Below, one piece after another: positions 7,196-14,404 of a DNA stretch of 19,042 nucleotides; position 1 is the first letter of the stretch, and each line of letters begins with the position of its first letter. Source of the DNA: an uncultured Burkholderiales bacterium (GTDB lineage Bacteria > Pseudomonadota > Gammaproteobacteria > Burkholderiales > Burkholderiaceae); NCBI GenBank assembly GCA_946480465.1, contig CAMLJY010000094.1, positions 1 to 19,042 of the forward strand, written 5' to 3'. The notes beneath the pieces are model-generated. The model ran no database searches. It was given only the letters and a program-made list of their open reading frames with translations, and had not been told where the DNA came from. The position numbers and the translations under genes are program-made.

Positions 7196-7969
7196 ATGAT
7201 CAAGAAGCGTCTGGTCGGCGTGGTCACCGTCAAGGACGGCTGGGCCGTGCAGTCCATGGGTTATCAGCGTCACCTGCCGATGGGCAAACCCGAGGTCGTC
7301 ATCGAGAACCTGGACCGCTGGGGGGCGGACGAGATCCTGGTGCAGTGCATCGACCGCACCCGGCTGAACCTGGGTCCGGACCTGAAACTGCTGGAACGCA
7401 TCAGCCGCAAGGGCCTGTCGACGCCGCTGATCTACGTCGGCGGCATCCGCAACGTGGCCGAAGGAGTGGCCGCGGTTCAGGCCGGCGCGGAGCGCATCGG
7501 CGTCGATTCGCTGCTGCGCGACGATCCGCGCACCGCGGCGGCGCTGGCCGAGCCGCTGGGCGCGCAGGCGCTGATCGCGGTGCTGCCGCTGGCCATCACC
7601 GAAGGCAAGCTGGGCTGGCTGGACCACCGCAACGGCCAGTCGACGCCGATCGGCGCCGAGGTGGCCGCGGTGCTGAAGGCCGGCGCGCTCAGCGAGGCGC
7701 TGGTGGTGGACTGGCGCCACGAGGGCAAGCTGGAAGGCTTCGACACCCGGCTGCTCGACCGCTTCCCGGTCGCCGGCATGCCGCTGATCGCCTTCGGGGG
7801 CCTGTGCGACGCCGATCAACTGCGGGCGGTGCTGGAGCGGCCGAACGTGGTGGCCGCCGGCGTCGGCAACTTCCTGAGCTACCGCGAGCATGCGGTGCAG
7901 CACTTCAAGCAGCAGCTGCTGGGGCTGCCGCTGCGGCCGGCGACCTACGCCGCGCCGAGCTGGGCATGA
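7196..7969 (+). CDS. hisF: HisF-like ammonia-channel subunit lacking the histidine-pathway catalytic aspartates
   Basis: The 257-residue protein aligns by eye along the whole HisF barrel: RLVGVVTVKDG at the start, YVGGIRN for the first phosphate loop and IAFGGLC for the second. Asp11 of the true cyclase (CLDVKDG) is threonine here (T11, VVTVKDG). Asp130 (VVAIDAK) is proline (IAVLPLA). The SIDRDGT segment has become DWRHEGK. The enzyme therefore should not make imidazole glycerol phosphate. By analogy with HisF2 of Pseudomonas, which also lacks the first aspartate, it probably docks HisH, stimulates it and channels ammonia to the amidotransferases. A GGGGGG-rich ribosome binding site precedes the ATG, 22 bases after hisH. 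Confidence 0.9.
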   Translation: MIKKRLVGVVTVKDGWAVQSMGYQRHLPMGKPEVVIENLDRWGADEILVQCIDRTRLNLGPDLKLLERISRKGLSTPLIYVGGIRNVAEGVAAVQAGAERIGVDSLLRDDPRTAAALAEPLGAQALIAVLPLAITEGKLGWLDHRNGQSTPIGAEVAAVLKAGALSEALVVDWRHEGKLEGFDTRLLDRFPVAGMPLIAFGGLCDADQLRAVLERPNVVAAGVGNFLSYREHAVQHFKQQLLGLPLRPATYAAPSWA

Positions 7970-7995
7970 GCGCCTGTGAAGCTGACGGGGACAAC

Positions 7996-9249
7996 ATGAG
8001 TTATCAGCGGCTTGGATGCCAGCGCTGCCTCTACACGCCGGACCATGCGCTCGGCCTGACCCTGGATGCGGAAGGCATCTGCTCCGGCTGCCGCATCCAT
8101 GAAGAGAAGGACACGCTGGACTGGGCCGCGCGCTGGGCCAGGCTGGAGAAGCTGGTGGCGCCGTACCGCAGCCCCGGCGGCCAGAACTACGACTGCATCG
8201 TGCCGGTCTCGGGCGCCAACGATTCGTACTGGATCGTGCACCTGGTCAAGCACCGGCTGAAGCTGAACCCGCTGCTGGTCACCTACAACAAGTACTTCAA
8301 CACCAGCCTGGGGATCCGCAACCTGGCCAACCTGCGCATCAAGTTCGATTGCGACATCCTCTACCAGAACGTCAACCCGCGTTCGGTCAAGAAGATCGTG
8401 CGCACCACCTTGCGCGAGTTCGGCAGCCTGTACTGGCACTGCCTGGCCGGCCAGACCGTGTTTCCGGTGCAGACGGCGGTGCGCTACCAGGTGCCGCTGA
8501 TCATCTGGGGCGCGCACCAGGGCCTGGAGCAGGTGGGCATGTTCTCGCACGAGCACGAGGTCGAGATGACCCGCCGCTACCGCAAGGACCACGACCTGAT
8601 GGGCCACGAGGCCGACGACCTGCTGACCACCTTCGACACGCTGAAGGAAGAGGACATCTGGCAGTACCGCTACCCCGACGACGCGGTGCTGAACCGCATC
8701 GGCGTGCGCGGCATCTACCTCGGCAACTTCGTGCGCTGGGACCCCAAGGCCCAGCACGAGAAGATGATCGAGCAGTTCGACTACCGCTCGGCGCCGTTCG
8801 CCCGCAGCTTCGACACCTACGACCACGTCGACTGCTGGAACTACATGGACCTGCACGACCAGCTGAAGCTCCACAAGCACGGCTACTCGAAGGTCACCGA
8901 CCACGCCTGCCGCGAGATCCGCCACGGCCGCATCACCCGCGAGCAGGCCATCGCCCTGGTGCGCCGGCACGAGCAGGCGCCGCTGCAGCACGTGGACAAG
9001 TTCTGCGAGTGGCTGGGCCTGGACCGCAGCGGCCTGCAGTTCATCATGGACCGCTGGCGCAACCCGGCGCACTGGTCGGCCACCTCGCCCGGCGAATGGG
9101 CGTTCAAGGGCTGGAGCACGCGCTTCGGGCAGGACGCCGAATTCACGCCGTCCGATTTCGGCGGCGCCAGTACTTTCATCGCCAACGACGAACTGGCCCA
9201 CGACGGCAAGCCGGTCTACGTCACCGTGGGCAAGGGCCATCCCGCCTGA
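7996..9249 (+). CDS. Second N-acetyl sugar amidotransferase family protein with altered PP-loop (SGANDS)
   Basis: This 417-residue protein belongs to the same family as the protein at 5411-6559 but is longer. It has the paired cysteines C8, C11, C29 and C32 (GCQRC ... ICSGC) and shared blocks such as PLIIWGAHQGLEQVG and GYSKVTDHACREIRHGRITREQ. The PP-loop reads VPVSGANDSYW (SGANDS at 72-77) instead of SGGKDS. The second glycine is replaced by alanine and the lysine by asparagine, so ATP binding may be altered. The extra ~35 residues are mostly at the carboxy end. The start at 7996 has GGGGA five bases upstream. An in-frame ATG at 7966 overlaps the hisF stop (ATGA) and would add ten residues. 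It may be a second-site amidotransferase, a different nitrogen transferase, or a non-catalytic partner of the first. Confidence 0.87.
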   Translation: MSYQRLGCQRCLYTPDHALGLTLDAEGICSGCRIHEEKDTLDWAARWARLEKLVAPYRSPGGQNYDCIVPVSGANDSYWIVHLVKHRLKLNPLLVTYNKYFNTSLGIRNLANLRIKFDCDILYQNVNPRSVKKIVRTTLREFGSLYWHCLAGQTVFPVQTAVRYQVPLIIWGAHQGLEQVGMFSHEHEVEMTRRYRKDHDLMGHEADDLLTTFDTLKEEDIWQYRYPDDAVLNRIGVRGIYLGNFVRWDPKAQHEKMIEQFDYRSAPFARSFDTYDHVDCWNYMDLHDQLKLHKHGYSKVTDHACREIRHGRITREQAIALVRRHEQAPLQHVDKFCEWLGLDRSGLQFIMDRWRNPAHWSATSPGEWAFKGWSTRFGQDAEFTPSDFGGASTFIANDELAHDGKPVYVTVGKGHPA

Positions 9250-9276
9250 GCGGGGCCGCCAGGCGCGCAGCAGTAC

Positions 9277-10878
9277 GTGAGCGCAAGCGCAGACCCCGGC
9301 CAGCAGGCCGACCGCGACAAGCTGTTCGATCTGTCGATCGACATGCTCGTCGTCGCCCATTTCGGCGGCACCTTCGACCAGGTGAATCCGGCCTGGATGC
9401 GCACCTTCGGCTACACCGAGGAAGAGCTGCTCAGCATCACCTGGCGCGAGATGGTGCACCCGGACGACCAGGCCGCCAGCCGCGAGGCGGGCAGGCAGCT
9501 CTTCAGCGGCCAGTCCACCGTGCGCTTCGAGAACCGGCTGCGCTGCAAGGACGGCAGCTACCGCTGGGTGAGCTGGAACGCGCGGCCGGTGCTGGCCGAG
9601 CAGAAGATCTACGCGGTGGTGCGTGACATCACCGAACAGAAGTCGGCCGAGGCGCGGCAGCGCCAGCTGCAGGACCAGCTGCGCGAGGCGCAGAAGCTGG
9701 AGGCGCTGGGCACGCTGGCGGCCGGCATCGCGCACGACTTCAACAACATCATTGCCACCGTCGTCGGCCACGCCGCGCTGGCGCGCGACGACGTGGGCCC
9801 CAACCACCCCGCGCTGCCGCGGCTGCGCCAGATCACGCAGGCCGGCCGCCGCGCCGGCGAACTGGTGCGCCAGGTGCTGGCCTTCGGCCGCCACGTGGCG
9901 CCGGAGCTGCGGCGGCTGCCGCTGCGCGGCCTGCTGGAAGCGGCGGCGGCCGAGCTGGCGGGCTCGCTGCCGGCGAGCGTGGGCTTGCGGCTGCAGCTGG
10001 CCGACGAGCCGCTGGCCGCCCAGGCCGACGAGGCGCAGCTGCGCCACGTGCTGCAGCAGCTCTGGACCAATGCCTGCCAGGCGATGGAAAGCCAGGCGGG
10101 CTTCCTCGAACTGGGTCTGGAGCGCTGGGACCCGACCCTGCGCCTGCAGGCCCTGGCGGACATGCTGCCGCGCAAAGCACGCGGCCATGCGCGTGTGTGG
10201 CTGCGTGACAGCGGCCGCGGCATGGACGCGGCGACGCTGGCTCGCGTCTTCGAGCCCTTCTTCACCACCCGGCCGGTCGGGCAGGGTGCGGGCCTGGGCC
10301 TGTCCGCGGTGCACGGCATCGTCACCGCGCATGGTGGCCTGGCGCATGTCGAGAGCCTGCCGGGCCTGGGCACCACGGTGCACCTGCTGTTGCCGCTGGC
10401 CGGCGATGGGGATCCGCCCGCGGCGGGCGACCCGGCGGTGGCTTGCGCGGGGCCGGCGCCCGCGCCGGGCGCGGAAGCGGCGGCCTGCGGTCCTCGGCGC
10501 CCGCACCACGTGCTGTACGTCGACGACGACGAGACGGTGATGGTGCTGATGGAATCGCTGCTGCAGCGCCAGGGCTACCGCGTGACCGGCCACAACGACC
10601 CCGAGGCGGCGCTGCGCGCGGTGCGCAGCCAGCCGGATGGCTTCGACCTGGTGATCACCGACTTCAACATGCCCTCGCGCACCGGGCTGGACCTGGCGGC
10701 CGACCTGGTCGGCATCCGGCCCGACCTGCCGGTGGTGATCCTGTCCGGCTACGTCTCCGACGGCGTGCGCAGCGAGGCCGCGCGGCTCGGCGTGCGCAGC
10801 GTCGTTTCCAAGGGCGGCTCCATCGACGAACTGGGCGCGGTGGTGCGCGCCATCCTGGCCGAGGGCCTCGGCGCCTGA
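9277..10878 (+). CDS. PAS-domain hybrid sensor histidine kinase with receiver domain
   Basis: The 533-residue protein starts at a GTG (the PAS domain begins only ~15 residues later; no strong ribosome binding site is seen). In order: PAS (~15-105, NPAWMRTFGYTEEELLS), PAC end (VVRDITEQK, 115-122), a coiled-coil link, HisKA H-box with phospho-acceptor H153 (GIAHDFNNII), HATPase with N-box N265 (LWTNACQAM), G1 DSGRGMD (311-317) and G2 GAGLGLS. An Ala/Pro/Gly linker (~376-408) leads to a receiver domain: YVDDDE, phospho-acceptor D462 in VITDFNMP, and K512. No membrane segment is seen, so it should be cytosolic and sense an internal signal through PAS. It starts 27 bases after the amidotransferase gene and may be co-transcribed. 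It has no DNA-binding output, so it needs a partner response regulator not in this window. Confidence 0.92.
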   Translation: MSASADPGQQADRDKLFDLSIDMLVVAHFGGTFDQVNPAWMRTFGYTEEELLSITWREMVHPDDQAASREAGRQLFSGQSTVRFENRLRCKDGSYRWVSWNARPVLAEQKIYAVVRDITEQKSAEARQRQLQDQLREAQKLEALGTLAAGIAHDFNNIIATVVGHAALARDDVGPNHPALPRLRQITQAGRRAGELVRQVLAFGRHVAPELRRLPLRGLLEAAAAELAGSLPASVGLRLQLADEPLAAQADEAQLRHVLQQLWTNACQAMESQAGFLELGLERWDPTLRLQALADMLPRKARGHARVWLRDSGRGMDAATLARVFEPFFTTRPVGQGAGLGLSAVHGIVTAHGGLAHVESLPGLGTTVHLLLPLAGDGDPPAAGDPAVACAGPAPAPGAEAAACGPRRPHHVLYVDDDETVMVLMESLLQRQGYRVTGHNDPEAALRAVRSQPDGFDLVITDFNMPSRTGLDLAADLVGIRPDLPVVILSGYVSDGVRSEAARLGVRSVVSKGGSIDELGAVVRAILAEGLGA

Positions 10879-10896
10879 AGGCGCGCGGGCCCCGCG

Positions 10897-10919
10897 GGCG
10901 CCGGCTGCACGACGGCGCC
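10897..10919 (+). terminator. Possible terminator hairpin after the hybrid kinase gene
   Basis: GGCGCCG (10897-10903) and CGGCGCC (10913-10919) can form a seven-pair GC stem with a nine-base loop, 18 bases after the kinase stop. No T-run follows, so support is limited. Confidence 0.3.
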
Positions 10920-10962
10920 GCGCGCCCCTTCGCCGGGGGACCGGCTGCGTTCGCGTCCGTCC

Positions 10963-11036
10963 GCCAGCCTGCTCTGGCAGCGGAAGAGCCGTGCCTGATC
11001 TGGCAACTTGGCGTGCCAGCGCTGGCGTTTTGCCAG
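10963..11036. promoter_or_regulatory. Cluster of CTGGC/GCCAG inverted repeats upstream of ctlX
   Basis: Three inverted repeats of the same half-site lie in a row: GCCAG-N6-CTGGC (10963-10978), CTGGCA-N8-TGCCAG (11000-11019) and CTGGC-N5-GCCAG (11022-11036). The last two centres are about 20 bases apart, close to two helical turns. They lie 113-186 bases before the chosen ctlX start. They look like an operator for a dimeric regulator, but no regulator gene is adjacent, and the half-site is common in GC-rich DNA. Confidence 0.35.
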
Positions 11037-11148
11037 GTCGCGCTCAGTTTGCTGGCGAAGTGACGGGTTCGATTTGCCTGCGATGCTGACCACACTCTCG
11101 CCTGCCGCGGGCGGGATGCCGGCGGCATCAGCCCAGGGTCCTCGCCAC

Positions 11149-12090
11149 ATGCATTTCCCCCTTGCTTCCGTCCAGGCGCCCGGCGCCGTCGTCATGGTGC
11201 GGCCGCACCGTTTCCACCCCAACCCGCAGACCGCGGTCGACAACGGCTTCCAGCGCCATGCGGCGGACGCCACGCCGTCGGAACTGGCGAGCCGGGCCCA
11301 CGAGGAATCAGGCCGCGCGGCCGAGACGCTGCGCGCCAGCGGCGTGCGGGTGCACCTGTTCGACGAGGACGGCACGCAGGAGACGCCGGATGCCGTGTTT
11401 CCGAACAACTGGTTTTCCACCCATGCCGGCGGCCGCATCGCGGTATACCCGATGTACTCGCCGAACCGGCGCCGCGAACGCCGGGCCGACGTCATCGAGA
11501 CGCTGAAGGCCGAATACCGGGTGCAGGAAGTCATCGACTACTCGGGCCTCGAGCGCGACGGCGTGTTCCTGGAAGGCACCGGCGCGATGGTGCTGGACCA
11601 CCTGGGCCGGGTGGCCTACGTCGCGCGGTCCAACCGCGCCGACCCGGTGGCGCTGGAGCGCTTCTGCACGCAGTTCGACTACGAGCCGATGGTCTTCGAC
11701 ACCGCGGACGGCGAGGGCCGCCCGGTCTACCACACCAACGTGCTGATGTGCATCGCGACGGAGTTCGCGCTGGTCGGCCTGGACCTGATCGCCGACGCGC
11801 GCCGGCGCGAGGAAGTGCGCCAGCGGCTGCAGGAGACGGGGCGCGAGGTGATCTCGCTGAGCGCGGCCCAGATCGGCGAGTTCGCGGGCAATGCGCTGGA
11901 ATTGTCGGGTTCGGACGGGCGGCTGCTGGCGCTGTCCGAACGCGCCGCCCGGAGCCTGACGCCTGAACAGCGCGGCCGCATCGAGCGCTCGGCCCGGCTG
12001 CTGCCGCTGGCGGTGCCGACCATCGAACTGGCCGGCGGCTCGGTGCGCTGCATGCTGGCGGGGGTGCACCTGGCGCGGCGGCCGGGCTGA
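11149..12090 (+). CDS. ctlX: Citrulline hydrolase, CtlX-type (arginine deiminase/amidinotransferase superfamily)
   Basis: The 313-residue protein belongs to the guanidino-group-modifying pentein superfamily. CtlX enzymes are reported to hydrolyse citrulline to ornithine. Visible motifs are VMVRPHRFHPNPQTAVDN (15-32), PDAVFPNNWFS (80-90), FLEGTGAMVLD (140-150), YHTNVLMCI (194-202, with H195) and the C-terminal nucleophile C301 in GGSVRCMLAGVHL. The length fits the family. The start is uncertain: ATG codons at 11083 and 11116 are in frame and would add 22 or 11 residues, but the family usually begins close to the MVRP block, so 11149 was preferred. It follows the kinase gene after 270 bases with its own upstream palindromes, so it is probably transcribed separately. 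Confidence 0.88.
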   Translation: MHFPLASVQAPGAVVMVRPHRFHPNPQTAVDNGFQRHAADATPSELASRAHEESGRAAETLRASGVRVHLFDEDGTQETPDAVFPNNWFSTHAGGRIAVYPMYSPNRRRERRADVIETLKAEYRVQEVIDYSGLERDGVFLEGTGAMVLDHLGRVAYVARSNRADPVALERFCTQFDYEPMVFDTADGEGRPVYHTNVLMCIATEFALVGLDLIADARRREEVRQRLQETGREVISLSAAQIGEFAGNALELSGSDGRLLALSERAARSLTPEQRGRIERSARLLPLAVPTIELAGGSVRCMLAGVHLARRPG

Positions 12091-12205
12091 TCCGCAGCCG
12101 CGGGCGCCTGAGAGACGCATGCGCGTGTGGATCGTGATATTGCTTCCGAGCGCCCCACGTTGAAGGGCACTGCTGTCCGCGGCATGGCGCCGCGTCTTTC
12201 GTATG

Positions 12206-13744
12206 CTATTGAAGGCCCGGCCCGTGCCGCCAGGCCTGGGCATCCAGATCCAGCACGAAGTCCTGCGTGTTGGGCGGGTGCAGTTCCCGGCCGTCGCGCT
12301 GCACGACCAGGGTGCCGCCGCTGGCCACGATCTGGCGCGGTCCGCAGGGTCGTGCGCGATGCTCGTAGATCCAGCCCGGGGGTGTGCCTGCAATCTGCAG
12401 CTGCCGCATGCTGAAGTCCGCCAGCGAAAGGCTGAACACCGGCGTGGAACCGAAGACCCGATGTCCCTGGTAGCCGAGCGAGCCGATGACGATCACTTCG
12501 TCGCCCATCAGCGTCGCGGTGTGGAAGTCGGTCGGCGGAAAGACGTCCTCGGGGTAGCCGTGAATGTCGATGCGGCCGTCGGGGTGGTGCACGAAGACGT
12601 CGTTGTAGATGCAGAAGTCGGGGTCGTATCCGTCCTCGTGCTCCCCGGCGATCTGGACGATGCGGCCATCGGGCAGGAAGGTGATGGACTGGCCGTAGCG
12701 CTGGGCGGACCAGCCGGGCGGGTCGTTCCATGCGCGATCGTGACCGAAGTGCCGGCTCGCGCGGTAGGCGTCGACGCCGGCGCGGATCATCGCAAGCCAG
12801 TAGGGCGGGTTCATGCGTTCACCGTTGCGGCGACCGAAGCGGCGGGTGCGGGCGTCGGTGAACTGCTTCGGCGTCACGCCCGCCAGCGGGCTTTCGTCGG
12901 GCTCTCGGGGGAGACCCAGCAGATCGCGACGCGCTTCGTGCGTCAGCCGGGCGGGATCCGCGCCGGCCTGCAGCAGCAGCCGGGCGGCGGTGGCGCTTTG
13001 CACGCGAGCCAGCGCGGTCTCGCCGTTGTGCTCGCGCTCGATCCGGGCGCCCGCATGCAGCAGCAGGCGCAGGCCTTCTTCGTGGCCGTGCTCGGCGGCT
13101 TGCATCAACGCGGTGCGGCCATGGTCGTCGGTCTGCTCGACGTCGTGGCCTTCCTGCAGCAGCCAGCGCAACATCGGCGCGTGGTGGCCCTGCACGGCCA
13201 GGAAGAGCGCTGGAGCGCCTTCATCACCCGCGGCGGTGAAGTCGGCGCCGTGCTCGGCGAGCCAGCGCGCCTTGTCCACATCACCGCCGTGCACGGCCAT
13301 CAGCCAGGCGGTACGGCCGAAGGGATCGCGGACCTCGAGGGAGCCGCCCTGGGCCTGCAGCGCGGCGGCCTCGCGCTGCACGTCGGCCAGCGTGCCGATC
13401 GCGACGGCTTTCATCAACGGTGTCCAGTGGAGCGGTGACTCGTCGGCCCCGGCGGCCAGCAACAGCGCCACGCCATCGAAGCGACCGGCCTGCGCCAGCT
13501 GTCCCGCGGCAGATTCGCCTCGGGATGATTGGACGTCGAGGTCGGCGTCGCGGTCGATCAACAGGCGCAGCAGATCCATCAAGCCCGGGTCGCTGTGGAC
13601 CCTGGACCCGCTGGCGGCGTGCAGCAGCACGGTGCGGCCGCTCTCGTCTCGACCATGCGCGGACGTGCCCGAGTCCAGCAGCGCGCGCACCTGGGCGAGG
13701 TCACCGGCGCGCAGCGCGTTGTTCAGTCGGTGTCGGTTGCCCAT
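12206..13744 (-). CDS. Ankyrin-repeat protein with a kelch/propeller-like C-terminal domain
   Basis: The 512-residue protein begins at MGNRHRLNNALRAGDLAQ, where the ankyrin fold starts; an in-frame ATG 24 codons upstream (13816) is the alternative. About six ankyrin units are visible in residues 1-265, for example GRTVLLHAA, FGRTAWLMAVHGGDVDKAR, HGRTALMQAAEHGHEEGLRLLLHAGA and GETALARV. A linker with RRFGRRNGERMNPPYWLAMIR follows. Residues ~350-500 hold short beta-rich motifs (ITFLPDGRIVQIAG, HPDGRIDIHGYPEDV, GDEVIVIGSLGY, RQIVASGGTLVVQRDG) that resemble blades of a kelch-type propeller, though too few for a full ring. No signal peptide or membrane segment is seen, so it is probably cytosolic, binding a protein partner. 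Function unknown. It is convergent with ctlX and divergent from the small secreted protein gene. Confidence 0.8.
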   Translation of the reverse strand: MGNRHRLNNALRAGDLAQVRALLDSGTSAHGRDESGRTVLLHAASGSRVHSDPGLMDLLRLLIDRDADLDVQSSRGESAAGQLAQAGRFDGVALLLAAGADESPLHWTPLMKAVAIGTLADVQREAAALQAQGGSLEVRDPFGRTAWLMAVHGGDVDKARWLAEHGADFTAAGDEGAPALFLAVQGHHAPMLRWLLQEGHDVEQTDDHGRTALMQAAEHGHEEGLRLLLHAGARIEREHNGETALARVQSATAARLLLQAGADPARLTHEARRDLLGLPREPDESPLAGVTPKQFTDARTRRFGRRNGERMNPPYWLAMIRAGVDAYRASRHFGHDRAWNDPPGWSAQRYGQSITFLPDGRIVQIAGEHEDGYDPDFCIYNDVFVHHPDGRIDIHGYPEDVFPPTDFHTATLMGDEVIVIGSLGYQGHRVFGSTPVFSLSLADFSMRQLQIAGTPPGWIYEHRARPCGPRQIVASGGTLVVQRDGRELHPPNTQDFVLDLDAQAWRHGPGLQ

Positions 13745-13845
13745 GGGTCGGTTGCGTTCCTTCGGGAATGGGCCGGCGCGGGCCGGGCTGCCCGCGGCGC
13801 TGGCCGCGGGCATCATGTCGGCCTGGCGTGCAGAGGCGGGCGTGA

Positions 13846-14337
13846 ATGATGGGGATTGTCGTGAAGCGTTGTCGGGGAGCCATGGCCATGCTGCTGGTGC
13901 TCGCCAGCGGTGCGGCGGCGGCGCAGCAGCTCTACCGTTGCGGCAACACCTACAGCCAGGTGCCCTGCGCCGCGAATGCGGAGCCGAGGAAGATGCTGCG
14001 CGACAACTCGGTGGGCGGTGGCGCCGCCGCCGCGCAAAGCGGCAAGGACCTGTGCCGTCGCCAGGTGCCCGGTGCGGCGGGGCTGGTGGATCCGTATTCG
14101 GTCGTGGTCGAGTCGGTCAGCGAGGGCAGGCACGACACCATCCGCATTGGCGACGAGCTGGTGGTGGCCAGGCGCTATGACGTCGCGCTGAACGCGAAGA
14201 ACGAATTCGGCGCGTACTCGGGCGTGCAGGTGTACCGCTGCTTCGTGTCGGAGGACGAGCAGCGGCTGCTGAAGGTGCAGGAACCGGTGGCGCCCGGATC
14301 GGGGCAGGCCAGGGACCGGATGGGGCGGGGCCGCTGA
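13846..14337 (+). CDS. Small secreted hypothetical protein with DUF4124-like start
   Basis: The 163-residue protein has a signal peptide: basic KRCR, hydrophobic AMAMLLVLASGAAAA, cleavage near residue 26. The mature start QQLYRCGNTYSQVPCA resembles the YxC...YSxxPC core of DUF4124-type periplasmic proteins. It has four cysteines after cleavage (C32, C41, C70, C132), which could form two disulfides. The middle holds a beta-rich stretch (IRIGDELVVARRYDVALN) ending at GVQVYRCFVSEDE. Starts at 13846, 13849 or GTG 13861 are all possible; 13882 and 13888 follow a GGGGAG but would drop the basic end of the signal. Function is unknown. It lies back to back with the ankyrin gene, 101 bases between starts. 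Confidence 0.68.
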   Translation: MMGIVVKRCRGAMAMLLVLASGAAAAQQLYRCGNTYSQVPCAANAEPRKMLRDNSVGGGAAAAQSGKDLCRRQVPGAAGLVDPYSVVVESVSEGRHDTIRIGDELVVARRYDVALNAKNEFGAYSGVQVYRCFVSEDEQRLLKVQEPVAPGSGQARDRMGRGR

Positions 14338-14342
14338 TCGCG

Positions 14343-14374
14343 CCCGCGCCGCACTGCCGTGGGCCGGGCGCGGG
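14343..14374. terminator. GC hairpin between convergent genes, possible bidirectional terminator
   Basis: CCCGCGCC (14343-14350) and GGCGCGGG (14367-14374) form an eight-pair stem with a 16-base loop, placed in the 67-base gap between two convergent genes. Position supports a terminator role; the lack of a T-run on either side argues for caution. Confidence 0.4.
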
Positions 14375-14404
14375 GCCGCGTCGGGGTCTGCCGGTGCGCT
14401 CGCC

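Noticed and set aside
6556..7969. HisH and HisF as part of histidine biosynthesis
   Set aside because: No other his genes are nearby, HisF lacks both catalytic aspartates, and both genes are coupled to sugar amidotransferases.
7345..7995. Long upstream extension of the second amidotransferase
   Set aside because: It overlaps hisF in another frame and has shadow composition; the family's cysteine-rich start is at 7996 (or 7966).
7945..10593. 882-codon open frame on the minus strand
   Set aside because: It lies antisense to the second amidotransferase and the kinase, both with clear domains. Its His/Val/Arg/Gln-rich composition is typical of a GC-rich shadow frame.
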